Assembly: GCA_002307135.1 (NCBI GenBank)
Contig: DBTQ01000015.1
Coordinates: 144,527 to 192,114 of the forward strand
Direction: 5' to 3'
Length of the DNA stretch: 47,588 nucleotides
Source of the DNA: Bacteroidetes bacterium UBA1312
Lineage (GTDB): Bacteria > Bacteroidota > Bacteroidia > Chitinophagales > Chitinophagaceae
Part shown: in pieces, positions 27,111 through 35,646 of the stretch
How positions within the stretch are numbered: the first letter of the stretch is position 1
Layout of the letters: the number at the start of each line of letters is the position of its first letter
The notes under the pieces: generated by a model
Seen by the model: the letters and a program-made list of their open reading frames with translations, nothing else
What the model was told of the DNA's origin: nothing
Database searches by the model: none
Made by a program: the position numbers and the translations under genes

Positions 27111-28097
27111 TTGAAAAAAATATTATCCATACTTGCAGACTATTATAAAACTCATTTTAAATGGGTTAGTTTCTTATTGTGCGCGCTACTTGGCGCTGTA
27201 CTCATATTTTTCGCCTATGATGGACTATATAATGTCCAACATATCGGACAGAAAATTGTCATGAGAGAGAATCCATACCAAAGATTGATTGAGCACCAGC
27301 AAAAATTAAATTTTGAAATTATAGGCTATTGCGTTCTTTATTTTATAGCCTTTGCCGGTGCGTTTTTCTTACAAGCAATCGCTGAAAAAGATTTTAGTGT
27401 CTTTAAATCCGGACGATGGTGGTTTCTTACTATTTTAGCCATTATTATGTTTTCGGTGAGGGGATCTAGTATCGAATATCAGAAATTATTTTTCTCCAAT
27501 ACATCATCAGATTTCAGCAGCTTTTATAGAAAAATATCTTACAATTTAGGTGGCTTAATTACCATTATAATACCTTGTTTTATTTATTGGTTTTTTACAG
27601 ACAGAAAAGAGCAACCATTTTACGGATTTCATACAAAGGGAGTCACATTAAAACCTTACTTTGTGATGCTGGCTATTATGTTACCATTTATTTTGTGGGC
27701 AGGTACTCAAGCCGATTTTTTAGAGAGTTATCCCAACTATGTACGTATTTATATTGCTCCAAACAATCCTTTATACAAATGGTGTGTAGCCGCCTACGAA
27801 TTGGCTTACGGCTCCGATTTTGTTTTTACGGAATTCTTTTTCAGGGGGTTTTTAATACTGGCCTTTGCTAAAAAATTTGGGCATAAGGCCATTTTACCCA
27901 TGTGTGTATTTTATATTACTATACATTTTGGGAAACCGCTTGGAGAGACAATCAGCTCATTTTTTGGAGGTCTGCTACTGGGTGTTATTGCCTTTCGTAC
28001 GCGTTCTATTTATGGAGGTATTATTATACATTTGGGTATTGCTTATCTAATGGAACTTGTTGCAATGCTTGCCAAGGCCGGATGCTTGCACTTTTAA
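27111..28097 (+). CDS. CPBP-family (CAAX protease-like) membrane protein
   Basis: 328 residues, about eight hydrophobic segments. The C-terminal third has the CPBP pattern: TEFFFRGFL (motif 1, EExxxR with the first Glu replaced by Thr), FYITIHFGKPLGE (motif 2 His) and IIIHLGIAYL (motif 3 His, with Ala where Asn is usual). Two family positions thus differ, so protease activity is uncertain; many bacterial members are in the same state. Start is TTG at 27111, 24 bp after bcp. The end overlaps no other gene if the following ATPase begins at 28144. Confidence 0.8.
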   Translation: MKKILSILADYYKTHFKWVSFLLCALLGAVLIFFAYDGLYNVQHIGQKIVMRENPYQRLIEHQQKLNFEIIGYCVLYFIAFAGAFFLQAIAEKDFSVFKSGRWWFLTILAIIMFSVRGSSIEYQKLFFSNTSSDFSSFYRKISYNLGGLITIIIPCFIYWFFTDRKEQPFYGFHTKGVTLKPYFVMLAIMLPFILWAGTQADFLESYPNYVRIYIAPNNPLYKWCVAAYELAYGSDFVFTEFFFRGFLILAFAKKFGHKAILPMCVFYITIHFGKPLGETISSFFGGLLLGVIAFRTRSIYGGIIIHLGIAYLMELVAMLAKAGCLHF

Positions 28098-28143
28098 AAT
28101 CAATCCACACAAAATTAATTTACGAATACTTCAAACGATAAAG

Positions 28144-29673
28144 ATGTCAGATATTTCACAGTTTTTACAAACAATAAAAGATGGTTACAGCTTTAAAGGT
28201 GATGCAGCGAAAATTGGTGTCGCTATGCTCGATGGCAAAGTTGTGACAGGTGCCGACATATTATTACCACTCAAAACAATGAACCGTCACGGGCTTATTG
28301 CAGGTGCAACTGGAACGGGCAAAACAAAAACGCTACAAGTCATCAGTGAGATATTGAGTGACAATAGTGTTCCTGTTTTGTTATTAGACATTAAGGGTGA
28401 CTTAAGTGGAATTGCTGAATCTGGACAGGAGAATGACAAAATAAAAGAACGTTATGCAATGCTGGGCATGACTTATCAAGCCGCAGCATATCCTGTTGAA
28501 TTACTCAGTTTGAGTGATCAAAAAGGTGTGCGTCTAAGGGCTACGGTTAGTGAGTTTGGCCCAATATTACTGAGTAAAATTTTAGAACTCAATGATACTC
28601 AAGAAGGGCTAATGGCAATGATGTTCAAGTATTGCGACGACAACAAATTGCCATTGCTTGATCTAAAGGATTTGATTAAAATGCTGCAATACATTAGTGA
28701 CGAAGGGAAAGACGAAATCGAAAAAAATTATGGGAAAATTGCGACTACTTCTACTGGCACCATTTTGCGCAAAGTCATTGAATTGCAACAGCAAGGTGCT
28801 GACATTTTCTTCGGTGAAAAAAGCTTTGAAGTAGATGATTTAATGCGTATTTCGAGTGATGGGCGTAGTATGATCAACATCCTTCGCGTACCTGACCTAC
28901 AGGATCGACCCAAATTATTTTCAACTTTTATGTTACAAATGTTAGCTGAACTTTACGCAAGTTGTCCGGAAGCCGGCGACCTTGACAAGCCACGTCTTGT
29001 AATATTTATTGATGAGGCTCATCTTATTTTTCAAGAAGCAAGCAGTGCTTTATTACAACAAATTGAAACGGTTATAAAACTCATTCGTTCAAAAGGAGTA
29101 GGCATATTTTTCTGTACACAAAATCCCATGGATATACCAGCTAGTGTACTTGCTCAATTAGGTTTAAAAGTGCAACATGCGCTTCGCGCATTTACAGCTG
29201 CAGATAGAAAGGTAATTAAGCAAACTGCAGAAAATTATCCTGAAACAACATTTTACGATACTGACGAATTGATTACCCAACTAGGTATTGGCGAGGCATT
29301 CATCACTATGCTTAATGAAAAAGGCATCCCTACGCCATTAGCACAAGTAATGCTTTGCGCACCACGTAGCCGGATGGATGTGTTAACGGATAACGAAATA
29401 GATACTATTGTGAGCCAATCAAAGCTGGTAACTAAGTACAGTACCATAATAGATAGTGAGAGTGCTTATGAAATACTAAATGCGAAGCTAAATGAGGCTG
29501 CTGCTAAAACAGCTGAAATAACTACCAAAGCAAAAGAAGAGCCATCGATATTGGAAAAAGTATTGGATAGTTCTATAGTAAAGCAGGCAGGTCGTACAGC
29601 CGCAAGTATCATTACGCGTTCTTTGCTTGGCGCATTGGGCTTAGGAGGTAAAAGTAAAAAGAGTTGGTTTTAG
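28144..29673 (+). CDS. HerA-like ATPase (DUF853 / YjgR family)
   Basis: 509 residues from ATG 28144 (MSDISQFLQ); a longer frame from 28057 overlaps the CPBP gene and adds an unlikely N-terminus. FtsK/HerA-type P-loop ATPase: Walker A GATGTGKT at 54-61, Walker B VIFIDEAHLIF near 285-294, and the family signature IRSKGVGIFFCTQNPMDIP. The Ala-rich C-terminus ends in a basic GLGGKSKKSWF tail. The family is widespread, with no settled role; it lacks the N-terminal HAS-barrel of true HerA-NurA systems and no nuclease gene is beside it, so DNA-end resection is not implied. Confidence 0.9.
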   Translation: MSDISQFLQTIKDGYSFKGDAAKIGVAMLDGKVVTGADILLPLKTMNRHGLIAGATGTGKTKTLQVISEILSDNSVPVLLLDIKGDLSGIAESGQENDKIKERYAMLGMTYQAAAYPVELLSLSDQKGVRLRATVSEFGPILLSKILELNDTQEGLMAMMFKYCDDNKLPLLDLKDLIKMLQYISDEGKDEIEKNYGKIATTSTGTILRKVIELQQQGADIFFGEKSFEVDDLMRISSDGRSMINILRVPDLQDRPKLFSTFMLQMLAELYASCPEAGDLDKPRLVIFIDEAHLIFQEASSALLQQIETVIKLIRSKGVGIFFCTQNPMDIPASVLAQLGLKVQHALRAFTAADRKVIKQTAENYPETTFYDTDELITQLGIGEAFITMLNEKGIPTPLAQVMLCAPRSRMDVLTDNEIDTIVSQSKLVTKYSTIIDSESAYEILNAKLNEAAAKTAEITTKAKEEPSILEKVLDSSIVKQAGRTAASIITRSLLGALGLGGKSKKSWF

Positions 29674-29687
29674 TAAACCAACTCTTT
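29658..29687. terminator. Terminator overlapping the ATPase stop codon
   Basis: AAAGAGTTGGTTT (29658-29670) / AAACCAACTCTTT (29675-29687) with loop TAGT. The stop codon TAG of the HerA-like gene lies in the loop, so the hairpin is partly coding. It also serves galE coming from the other side. Confidence 0.8.
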
Positions 29688-29702
29688 CAATCTGTGCATA
29701 TT

Positions 29703-30746
29703 TTAGTTTAGATGACTAATCTCATCCATTTTAAGGTTTTGTTCCCATCTCCATGCTGTATCCATCATTTGATCTAAACTGTATTGTATTTTCCAGCCTA
29801 ATAATTTACAAGCTTTGGTATTATCGGCATATACGGCCACTACATCACCATTGCGTCTTGGACCTATTTTATAGGAAAGGGTTTTACCAGATACTTTTTC
29901 AAATGCTTTGATAAGTTCCAGCACCGTTACACCATCACCAGAGCCGAGATTGAATACTTCACACGCTTCTTTATTTGTACCCTTTATCATATACTGTAGT
30001 GCCTTGGTATGCGCATTAGCAATATCCATTACGTGTATGTAATCACGTACGCAAGAACCGTCCCGTGTGTCGTAATCACTGCCAAAAACAGTCATATCCA
30101 ATCGTTTGCCAATAGCAGTTTGCGTAATCACCGGAACTAAGTTTTCTGGCTTCTCCTGCAACTCTCCAATAATGGCGGTAGGATGCGCTCCTACGGGGTT
30201 AAAGTAACGCAATAAACAAATATTATAACCCTCATTTTGTTTCGCAAAATCGCGACATATTACTTCTCCTATTTGTTTAGTATAAGCATACGGAGATTCT
30301 GCAACGGCCAATGGAGTTTGCTCATTCACCGGCAAAGATTGCGCATTGCCATAAACAGAACAAGAAGAAGAGAAAACGACGTGAGGCACTTGATAGTCTT
30401 TCGCACATTGCAATATATTCACCAGCGAATTGATATTATTACGATAGTACATCAACGGCTCTAAAACAGATTCACCAACCGATTTATACGCTGCGAAGTG
30501 AACGATACCAACGATATCAGGGTTTTCAATAAAGATGGCTTGTGTGTCTTCCAGATTGCTCAAATCCACTTTATAATTCTTAATACTTTGTCCTAATATC
30601 TTTTCTACACCTGCCAACATCAATAAAGACCCACGCGAAAGGTCGTCTATTGAAATGACTTCAAAACCATTATTGATCAAATCAACAATCGTATGCCCTC
30701 CTATATAACCACAACCACCTGTTACTAATATTTTTCCTTGAATCAT
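29703..30746 (-). CDS. galE: UDP-glucose 4-epimerase
   Basis: Interconverts UDP-glucose and UDP-galactose, supplying glycan precursors. 347 residues from ATG 30746, normal for GalE. NAD-binding GGCGYIGG (10-17), substrate and catalytic FSSSCSVYG near 125-133 and Y153xxxK157 (YAYTK), then RYFNPVGAHP. A GTG six bases earlier is in frame but lies in the -7 element. Cytosolic. It could feed the accessory glycan cluster downstream, but there is no direct link. Confidence 0.96.
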   Translation of the reverse strand: MIQGKILVTGGCGYIGGHTIVDLINNGFEVISIDDLSRGSLLMLAGVEKILGQSIKNYKVDLSNLEDTQAIFIENPDIVGIVHFAAYKSVGESVLEPLMYYRNNINSLVNILQCAKDYQVPHVVFSSSCSVYGNAQSLPVNEQTPLAVAESPYAYTKQIGEVICRDFAKQNEGYNICLLRYFNPVGAHPTAIIGELQEKPENLVPVITQTAIGKRLDMTVFGSDYDTRDGSCVRDYIHVMDIANAHTKALQYMIKGTNKEACEVFNLGSGDGVTVLELIKAFEKVSGKTLSYKIGPRRNGDVVAVYADNTKACKLLGWKIQYSLDQMMDTAWRWEQNLKMDEISHLN

Positions 30747-30751
30747 AAGCA

Positions 30752-30759
30752 CAAAATTA
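30752..30759 (-). promoter_or_regulatory. -7 element immediately before galE
   Basis: Minus-strand TAATTTTG (TAnnTTTG) ends six bases before the ATG, so transcription would start at or next to the start codon (leaderless or nearly so). Confidence 0.35.
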
Positions 30760-30800
30760 AAACTAAATAAGGATATTTAATCCGGATACAGATCACTAAA

Positions 30801-31439
30801 TTATAGCTTTCCGTTCAATGACAAGAACACATCTTTTTCGATACTCATACCTTCTTTAAGCCAAATTGTTTGTATTCCCAGAGCATCTGCTGCTACTATG
30901 TTTGCTGCACTATCGTCAATAAATAATGTATTCTTAGCTATAAAATTACAATCACTGAGCACACGTTCAAAAATAGATGGATTAGGTTTACGCATTCCTA
31001 ATTTATGCGAATAATAAACCTTATCGAAGAATACACCAATATTGGGTACACCATGTGCTTGATGTAATATTTTATTGAAAGCCGTTTCGTGAATTTCATT
31101 TGTATTACTGAGCAGAACCAAATCGTAATAAAGTTGTAACTGCTGCAAAATCTGTAACCTTCGTAAAGGGAAATCGAGCAATAAGATATTCCATGCGTTA
31201 ATAATATCCTCGTCTTGAAGAGGAACCATTGCAACACTTTTAATCGCTTTCAGAAAGCTTTCTGTGTTTAAATGACCCGTTTCCAAATCATCAAAGACGG
31301 ATTGTTCTTGCAATTTTTGATAGGTCTCTTTAAAATTGGGTATGCCTAAATTTTCAAGTGCTTGTAGTGTAAGATTAGTATCTATATTGAGCAATACGCC
31401 TCCTAAGTCAAAAATGATGTGCTTGATACCTTTTATCAT
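30801..31439 (-). CDS. HAD-superfamily (subfamily IA) phosphatase
   Basis: 212 residues. HAD motif I is IIFDLGGVLLN with nucleophile Asp at about residue 11, motif II is VLLSNTNEIH, motif III the conserved Lys in SHKLGMRKPNPSIFERVL, motif IV FIDDSAANIVAA. The YihX-like DLGGV start suggests a sugar-phosphate or nucleotide phosphatase. Substrate cannot be read from sequence. Upstream of galE in the same direction with a 54-bp gap; divergent from tRNA-Ile. Confidence 0.92.
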   Translation of the reverse strand: MIKGIKHIIFDLGGVLLNIDTNLTLQALENLGIPNFKETYQKLQEQSVFDDLETGHLNTESFLKAIKSVAMVPLQDEDIINAWNILLLDFPLRRLQILQQLQLYYDLVLLSNTNEIHETAFNKILHQAHGVPNIGVFFDKVYYSHKLGMRKPNPSIFERVLSDCNFIAKNTLFIDDSAANIVAADALGIQTIWLKEGMSIEKDVFLSLNGKL

Positions 31440-31443
31440 ACTG

Positions 31444-31451
31444 CAAAAATA
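31444..31451 (-). promoter_or_regulatory. -7 element immediately before the HAD gene
   Basis: Minus-strand TATTTTTG (TAnnTTTG) ends four bases before the ATG, again suggesting a leaderless transcript. Confidence 0.35.
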
Positions 31452-31486
31452 ATTTGTTTAGCGCTACTTTTTTAAATAAAAACTAC

Positions 31487-31494
31487 TACATTTG
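31487..31494 (+). promoter_or_regulatory. -7 element of the tRNA gene
   Basis: TACATTTG matches TAnnTTTG, 25 bp before the mature tRNA 5' end. No -33 TTG. Confidence 0.5.
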
Positions 31495-31519
31495 CAATCC
31501 AATTTTCGCCGTAAGGCAA

Positions 31520-31593
31520 GGGCCTATAGCTCAGTTGGTTAGAGCACCTGACTCATAATCAGGTGGTCCTAGGTTCAAGTCCTAGTGGGCCCA
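31520..31593 (+). tRNA. tRNA-Ile2, anticodon CAU (lysidine type)
   Basis: 74-nt cloverleaf: acceptor GGGCCTA / TGGGCCC with A73, D-arm with AGTTGGTTAGAG, anticodon stem CCTGA/TCAGG with loop CTCATAA, T-arm CTAGG-TTCAAGT-CCTAG. CCA is not encoded. Anticodon CAU could mean Met or Ile2; pairs C4-G69 and C5-G68, which TilS recognises, and the general match to bacterial Ile2 favour Ile2. Confidence 0.93.
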
Positions 31594-31600
31594 CAAAATG

Positions 31601-31635
31601 AAACCCTTGTCTGCTTTTGCTTTCAAGGGTTTTTA
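31601..31635 (+). terminator. Terminator after the tRNA gene
   Basis: AAACCCTTG (31601-31609) / CAAGGGTTT (31624-31632), followed by further T residues, 7 bp past the tRNA end. Confidence 0.75.
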
Positions 31636-31639
31636 ATTT

Positions 31640-32255
31640 CCCTAAAGCCTTCCCGAATAGTTTTGCCCAACCTATTACCAAAACAAAGCTACTATCCTTG
31701 AGAGGAGCAAATTGTATGAATACATTTGGGCAACGGCTAAAACCTGGTTTAATGCAACGGAAACACATACCAGTTCCATATACCGGATCAGAATATAAAA
31801 GATATAAAAGGTTCGGCAAAAATCATGTTCCTGGCCGGAAGAGCTGTGCTCCAGCTTAAAGCGGCAGACTTGAGGAAAATCGTAGATTAAACCTACCCTC
31901 TTCAGGGTAAGTGGCGTATGTTGATTTTATAAATTCCCATAGTATTAACACTGCTGCTATTCAAGGAAATAAAATATGGCATTTCGGTGATTCCATAGAT
32001 TTTACAACATTGTAGTGAATCAGATCAAATTTGATAGCACTTCTTATTGAGCGGGTTAGTCAGTGTCCGGTTTACAATCAAGCTAACCCTTCTATAAATC
32101 AAAGTTTGTTTGCAACATCAAGTATTCTAATACATCCGCTATTCCTCATGAGAAATTTATGTACTATGAAAGCAATAGGTAAACCATTCGGCTGATTAAT
32201 TCTTATAAAGAGTAATATCTATATTGAAATCGATTATTGAGGTTCTTATTTAATT
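31640..32255. other. Gene-free stretch downstream of the tRNA
   Basis: About 0.6 kb. No frame yields a recognisable protein. It contains a small perfect hairpin (TACCCT-CTTC-AGGGTA, 31894-31909) and an inverted pair GGGTTAG (32053) / CTAACCC (32083). It looks like decayed sequence, as often left at tRNA-side integration sites, but I cannot identify any gene remnant. Confidence 0.5.
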
Positions 32256-32259
32256 ATAT

Positions 32260-32296
32260 TATTTTTTAAAACCGTGGAAATTTCCCTGCTTTTGTA
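32260..32296 (-). repeat. Inverted copy R1 of a roughly 36-bp element
   Basis: Read on the minus strand it carries GGGAAATTTCCACG (32286-32273) followed by an A/T tract, and matches the plus-strand element at 47,277-47,313 with only a few differences. Its centre GGAAATTTCC is palindromic. Confidence 0.5.
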
Positions 32297-32309
32297 GTAT
32301 TAGGATGAG

Positions 32310-32317
32310 TACGTTTG
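32310..32317 (+). promoter_or_regulatory. -7 element before the small ORF
   Basis: TACGTTTG (TAnnTTTG) 22 bp before the ATG at 32339. A TTTG at 32291-32294 is 15 bp upstream, somewhat close for a -33 element, and falls in repeat R1. Confidence 0.4.
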
Positions 32318-32338
32318 TTGAGATTAATATTTAAGAGC

Positions 32339-32500
32339 ATGAAAATCGAAATACCCGAATGGTTGTCTTCAAATCAGGAAACAATTAAAGAAAGAATAAA
32401 AAGTTCATTCTACTCACATTTACTTGTCGGTGGTACGTGCATTTTGAAACTTGACGCTGTACCAGAAGTGAAGTCAAAATGTTTAGTATTTACAGTCTAG
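32339..32500 (+). CDS. Small hypothetical protein (53 aa)
   Basis: 53 residues from ATG 32339, preceded by a matching -7 element. Two-part composition: a charged helical N-terminal half (MKIEIPEWLSSNQETIKERI) and a hydrophobic C-terminal half with two Cys after a VGG. I recognise no family. It could be a leftover N-terminus of a larger lost gene, a small regulator, or, speculatively, a peptide with a double-Gly leader, since an ABC exporter follows at 32,667. The exporter has no peptidase domain and no peptide-modifying enzyme is evident, so the last idea is weak. Confidence 0.35.
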   Translation: MKIEIPEWLSSNQETIKERIKSSFYSHLLVGGTCILKLDAVPEVKSKCLVFTV

Positions 32501-32511
32501 CAATTTTAAGA

Positions 32512-32542
32512 TTGCTCATTACAAATAATTTTATTATGTTTG
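32512..32542 (+). promoter_or_regulatory. Promoter of the accessory cluster
   Basis: TTG (32512-32514), 20-bp spacer, TATGTTTG (32535-32542): a complete Bacteroidota promoter. The leader to the ABC gene is about 120 nt and holds a small hairpin (AAAACAC-GGTAT-GTGTTTT, 32595-32613). Confidence 0.6.
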
Positions 32543-32666
32543 TAAGCTTATCCTAATTTCAAAGCAAATAAAATAATAATAAATGCACATACTAAAAACA
32601 CGGTATGTGTTTTAAAAATACTAATATTAGTTAAACTGTAGTTTACAATTTCACAACAACTATCTC

Positions 32667-34454
32667 TTGGCAAGAATTACAAAAAAAATCACACATACAC
32701 TGGGCAATTTAAGTATTGCTAAAACTTTTTCTTTAGTGATGTCGGTGGCCCCAACCTTAACCACTGCAACCATTATTTTAGTCATCCTAGAAAGTACTTT
32801 TTGGTTTGGTACACTATACATTACCAAAAAACTCATTAACGTTGTGGGGGGGCAGAACACCATTGACAAAGAAATTTTACTGAAGCATTCTCTAATAGAG
32901 GCTTTGGTTATTAGCATTGCATATACACTAATAAAATTTATTGCCAATATCGTTGCGGAGTATCAAGCTACAAAAGTGAGTGAATACATTGATGATAAAA
33001 TACACGAACAGGCAGTGCTCCTCGATTTGTTATTTTATGAGAGTCCTGATTATTATGACATCTTAAAAAGAGCCAAAGATGCCGGTCCAGAAAAACCTAC
33101 AAGTATCATTTTAGGAATGGTGAACTTGATGAAGAGCATTTTATTATTGCTTGTCATTAGTTCTATTTTACTTTCAATTCATTGGGCTCTTCTGCCTTTA
33201 TTAATACTTCTTATCGTACCTGTTTTATTGATTCGTGTCAAACAAGCAAAACGATTACAACAATTAAGATTAGCCCAAACTCCTACCGAAAGAAAAGCAT
33301 CCTATTTCAGCTACTTAATTACAGGCGACACTACCGCCAAAGAAATTCGTTTGTATGGATTGGGAAACTATTTGCGTAGAATATATCTAGACTTGAGATT
33401 GAGCTTATTGAAAGAAAAAATGTCGGTAAAACGCAAATTAAGCATCTACGAATTATTGGCTACAATAATGTCCGTAATAGGTATTATGATTTGTATTTGG
33501 CTAATTGCTTATCAATCCTTGATTGGGAAAAGCAATGTTGGAGACCTTAGCATTTTTATAATAGTATTTATTCAATCCTTTTCATTGATACAAGCAATTG
33601 CCACGAATATTTCGAGTCTGTATCAAAACAGCATCATACTCAAAAGCATTTTCGATCTCCTCGATTTGAAAAATAAACAGCGGGAAAATAAACCTATTGA
33701 TGACGTTATTGATGAGCAGAAATATTTATTAAAAACTCAAAACCTCACCTTTAGATACCCCTTATCCCCAAAAGACTGTTTGATTAACATTAATATCAAA
33801 TTGTATCCAAAGAAAATATTCGCAGTGGTTGGATTAAACGGATCGGGGAAATCAACTCTTGCGAAATTATTATGTGGTCTTTACCAAGCAGATTCCGGAG
33901 TCATATATTATCAGGGGAAGGATATTCTTAGTTACGACAAAGAAGAATATCGAAAAGAAATCAGTGCCGTATTTCAAGATTTTGTCAAATACAATGTGTC
34001 CATCGCTGACAATATAAAGTTTGGCAATATTGAAGCAGCCCACTCTATTGAAGCAATTAAAAATGCTGCGCAAAAATCCGGTGCAGATGAAATGATTGAC
34101 AATATGCCGCAAGGATATGCAACTTTAATGGGCAAAATATTTGAGGATGGCCATGAAATCAGTATTGGTCAATGGCAAAAACTGGCTATTGCAAGGGCAT
34201 TCTATAGCAATTCAAAAATAATATTATTGGATGAAGCAACCAGTGCTTTAGATACTGTTGCTGAAAACAAGCTATTCGAACATTTAAAAGAAAATCTTGG
34301 AGATCGAACAGCATTAGTCATCAGTCATAGGCTTTCAACCGTAAAACAAGCCGACCATGTATATGTAATGAAGGAAGGAACTATCGTTCAATCCGGCACG
34401 CACGAAGAATTGATAGAAATGGAAGGCGAGTATAAAAAAATGTTTACAAACTAA
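32667..34454 (+). CDS. ABC exporter (fused membrane and ATPase domains)
   Basis: 595 residues. N-terminal type IV exporter membrane domain with about six helices (1-330), then the nucleotide-binding domain: Walker A GLNGSGKST at about 389-397, Q-loop AVFQDFVKY, signature ISIGQWQKLAIARAF near 498-512 (SIGQW instead of SGGQ), Walker B IILLDEATSAL near 517-527, H-loop VISHRLSTV. Works as a dimer and likely flips a lipid-linked or hydrophobic product across the inner membrane. No C39 peptidase domain. Start is TTG, the only start codon after an upstream in-frame stop. First gene of a tight plus-strand operon; one base separates it from the next gene. Confidence 0.92.
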   Translation: MARITKKITHTLGNLSIAKTFSLVMSVAPTLTTATIILVILESTFWFGTLYITKKLINVVGGQNTIDKEILLKHSLIEALVISIAYTLIKFIANIVAEYQATKVSEYIDDKIHEQAVLLDLLFYESPDYYDILKRAKDAGPEKPTSIILGMVNLMKSILLLLVISSILLSIHWALLPLLILLIVPVLLIRVKQAKRLQQLRLAQTPTERKASYFSYLITGDTTAKEIRLYGLGNYLRRIYLDLRLSLLKEKMSVKRKLSIYELLATIMSVIGIMICIWLIAYQSLIGKSNVGDLSIFIIVFIQSFSLIQAIATNISSLYQNSIILKSIFDLLDLKNKQRENKPIDDVIDEQKYLLKTQNLTFRYPLSPKDCLININIKLYPKKIFAVVGLNGSGKSTLAKLLCGLYQADSGVIYYQGKDILSYDKEEYRKEISAVFQDFVKYNVSIADNIKFGNIEAAHSIEAIKNAAQKSGADEMIDNMPQGYATLMGKIFEDGHEISIGQWQKLAIARAFYSNSKIILLDEATSALDTVAENKLFEHLKENLGDRTALVISHRLSTVKQADHVYVMKEGTIVQSGTHEELIEMEGEYKKMFTN

Positions 34455-34455
34455 A

Positions 34456-35646
34456 TTGAACTCATTCTTGAATATAACAGATACACAAAAAACAAATTAC
34501 AATTCCACTATCGCTATCGTAACCAGTTGTTCCGAACCTTGGGGAGGAAGTGAAGAACTATGGGCAAGAAGTATTCCTATCTTTCATGAGAAGGGATATA
34601 AAACTACGGTACTCAAATACAATTTGGAACAGGAGCACCATAAGTTTATTGAGTTGAAAAAAAATGGCACCACCTTGATTGATCTTGCTCCAGCAAAAAC
34701 CAGAATAGTAAGGATACTTAAAAGAAACTGGGAAAAGGTGAAAGCTGAATTCATTAAAGATTTTGTAAAGAAAGATATTTTTACAGAAAAGATAAAACAA
34801 GTAAAACCTGTATTAGTCATTATTTCTCAAGGTATTAATTTTGATGGTTTAGGCTTCGGCTGCGTCTGCAAAAAACTCAATATACCTTATGTGATTATTT
34901 GCCAAAAAGCTGTCGATTTTTTTTGGCCAAGTAGCGCCGATAGAGGATATATGACAGAGTCACTTCAAGGAGCAGCTATTTGCTTTTTTGTATCGGAGCA
35001 CAACAAAAAACTTACCCAAGAACAGTTTGGCATAGCATTACCCAACAGCGAAGTAATTTACAATCCCATCAAATTACCAAGACGACCTCTTGATTTCCCC
35101 TCCACCGATAATGGCATAAAATTGGCCTGTATAGGCCGACTGTTTATATTGGATAAAGGGCAAGATATATTGATACGCATTTTGAGCAAACCAATTTGGA
35201 AAGGAAGAAATATCAGTGTTTCATTTTGGGGTAATGGTGTTGACAAAGAAGGACTCATTGCAATGGCCAATTATCTAAATGTATCAAACGTATCCTTCAA
35301 CGGCACTACCGACAATATTATGGGTATTTGGGAAGAGCATCATGCTCTAGTTCTACCCTCTCGCAGTGAAGGGATGCCCTTAGTACTTATGGAAGCTATG
35401 GCTATTGGCAGAGTGGCTATCGTAAGCAACGCAGGAGGAAATGCAGAATTAATAAACGACGGAGTAAATGGATTTTTAGGTTGTGTGAATGAAGAATCTT
35501 TTGAAGAAGCTTTAGAAAGGGCTTGGCAAGCCAAAGACAATTGGGCTCAAATGGGGCTGGCTGCGGCTCAATTCATTCAACACAAAATACCAAGATCACC
35601 AGAGAATGTATTTGTAGAAAAATTAATGACACTTATCAATGAATAA
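34456..35646 (+). CDS. Family 4 glycosyltransferase (GT-B)
   Basis: 396 residues. GT4 features: N-terminal acceptor domain with PWGGSEELWARS, linker, then the donor-binding domain with IKLACIGRLFILDKGQDILI and the EX7E motif (E305 and E313 in SEGMPLVLMEAMA). Cytosolic or membrane-associated retaining enzyme using a nucleotide sugar; sugar and acceptor unknown. TTG start one base after the ABC stop, and an 8-nt overlap with the next gene, so translation is coupled on both sides. Confidence 0.92.
   Translation: MNSFLNITDTQKTNYNSTIAIVTSCSEPWGGSEELWARSIPIFHEKGYKTTVLKYNLEQEHHKFIELKKNGTTLIDLAPAKTRIVRILKRNWEKVKAEFIKDFVKKDIFTEKIKQVKPVLVIISQGINFDGLGFGCVCKKLNIPYVIICQKAVDFFWPSSADRGYMTESLQGAAICFFVSEHNKKLTQEQFGIALPNSEVIYNPIKLPRRPLDFPSTDNGIKLACIGRLFILDKGQDILIRILSKPIWKGRNISVSFWGNGVDKEGLIAMANYLNVSNVSFNGTTDNIMGIWEEHHALVLPSRSEGMPLVLMEAMAIGRVAIVSNAGGNAELINDGVNGFLGCVNEESFEEALERAWQAKDNWAQMGLAAAQFIQHKIPRSPENVFVEKLMTLINE

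Noticed and set aside
31559..31819. 86-residue minus-strand ORF ending in GLEPRTT
   Set aside because: It begins in the antisense of the tRNA; the GLEPRTT-like start is a well-known artefact of reading tRNA genes backwards.
31617..31859. 80-residue plus-strand ORF downstream of the tRNA
   Set aside because: Starts inside the tRNA terminator and shows no recognisable domain; treated as non-coding.
32339..34454. RiPP or bacteriocin locus
   Set aside because: The exporter lacks a peptidase domain, the small ORF has only a weak GG motif, and no peptide-modifying enzyme is recognisable.
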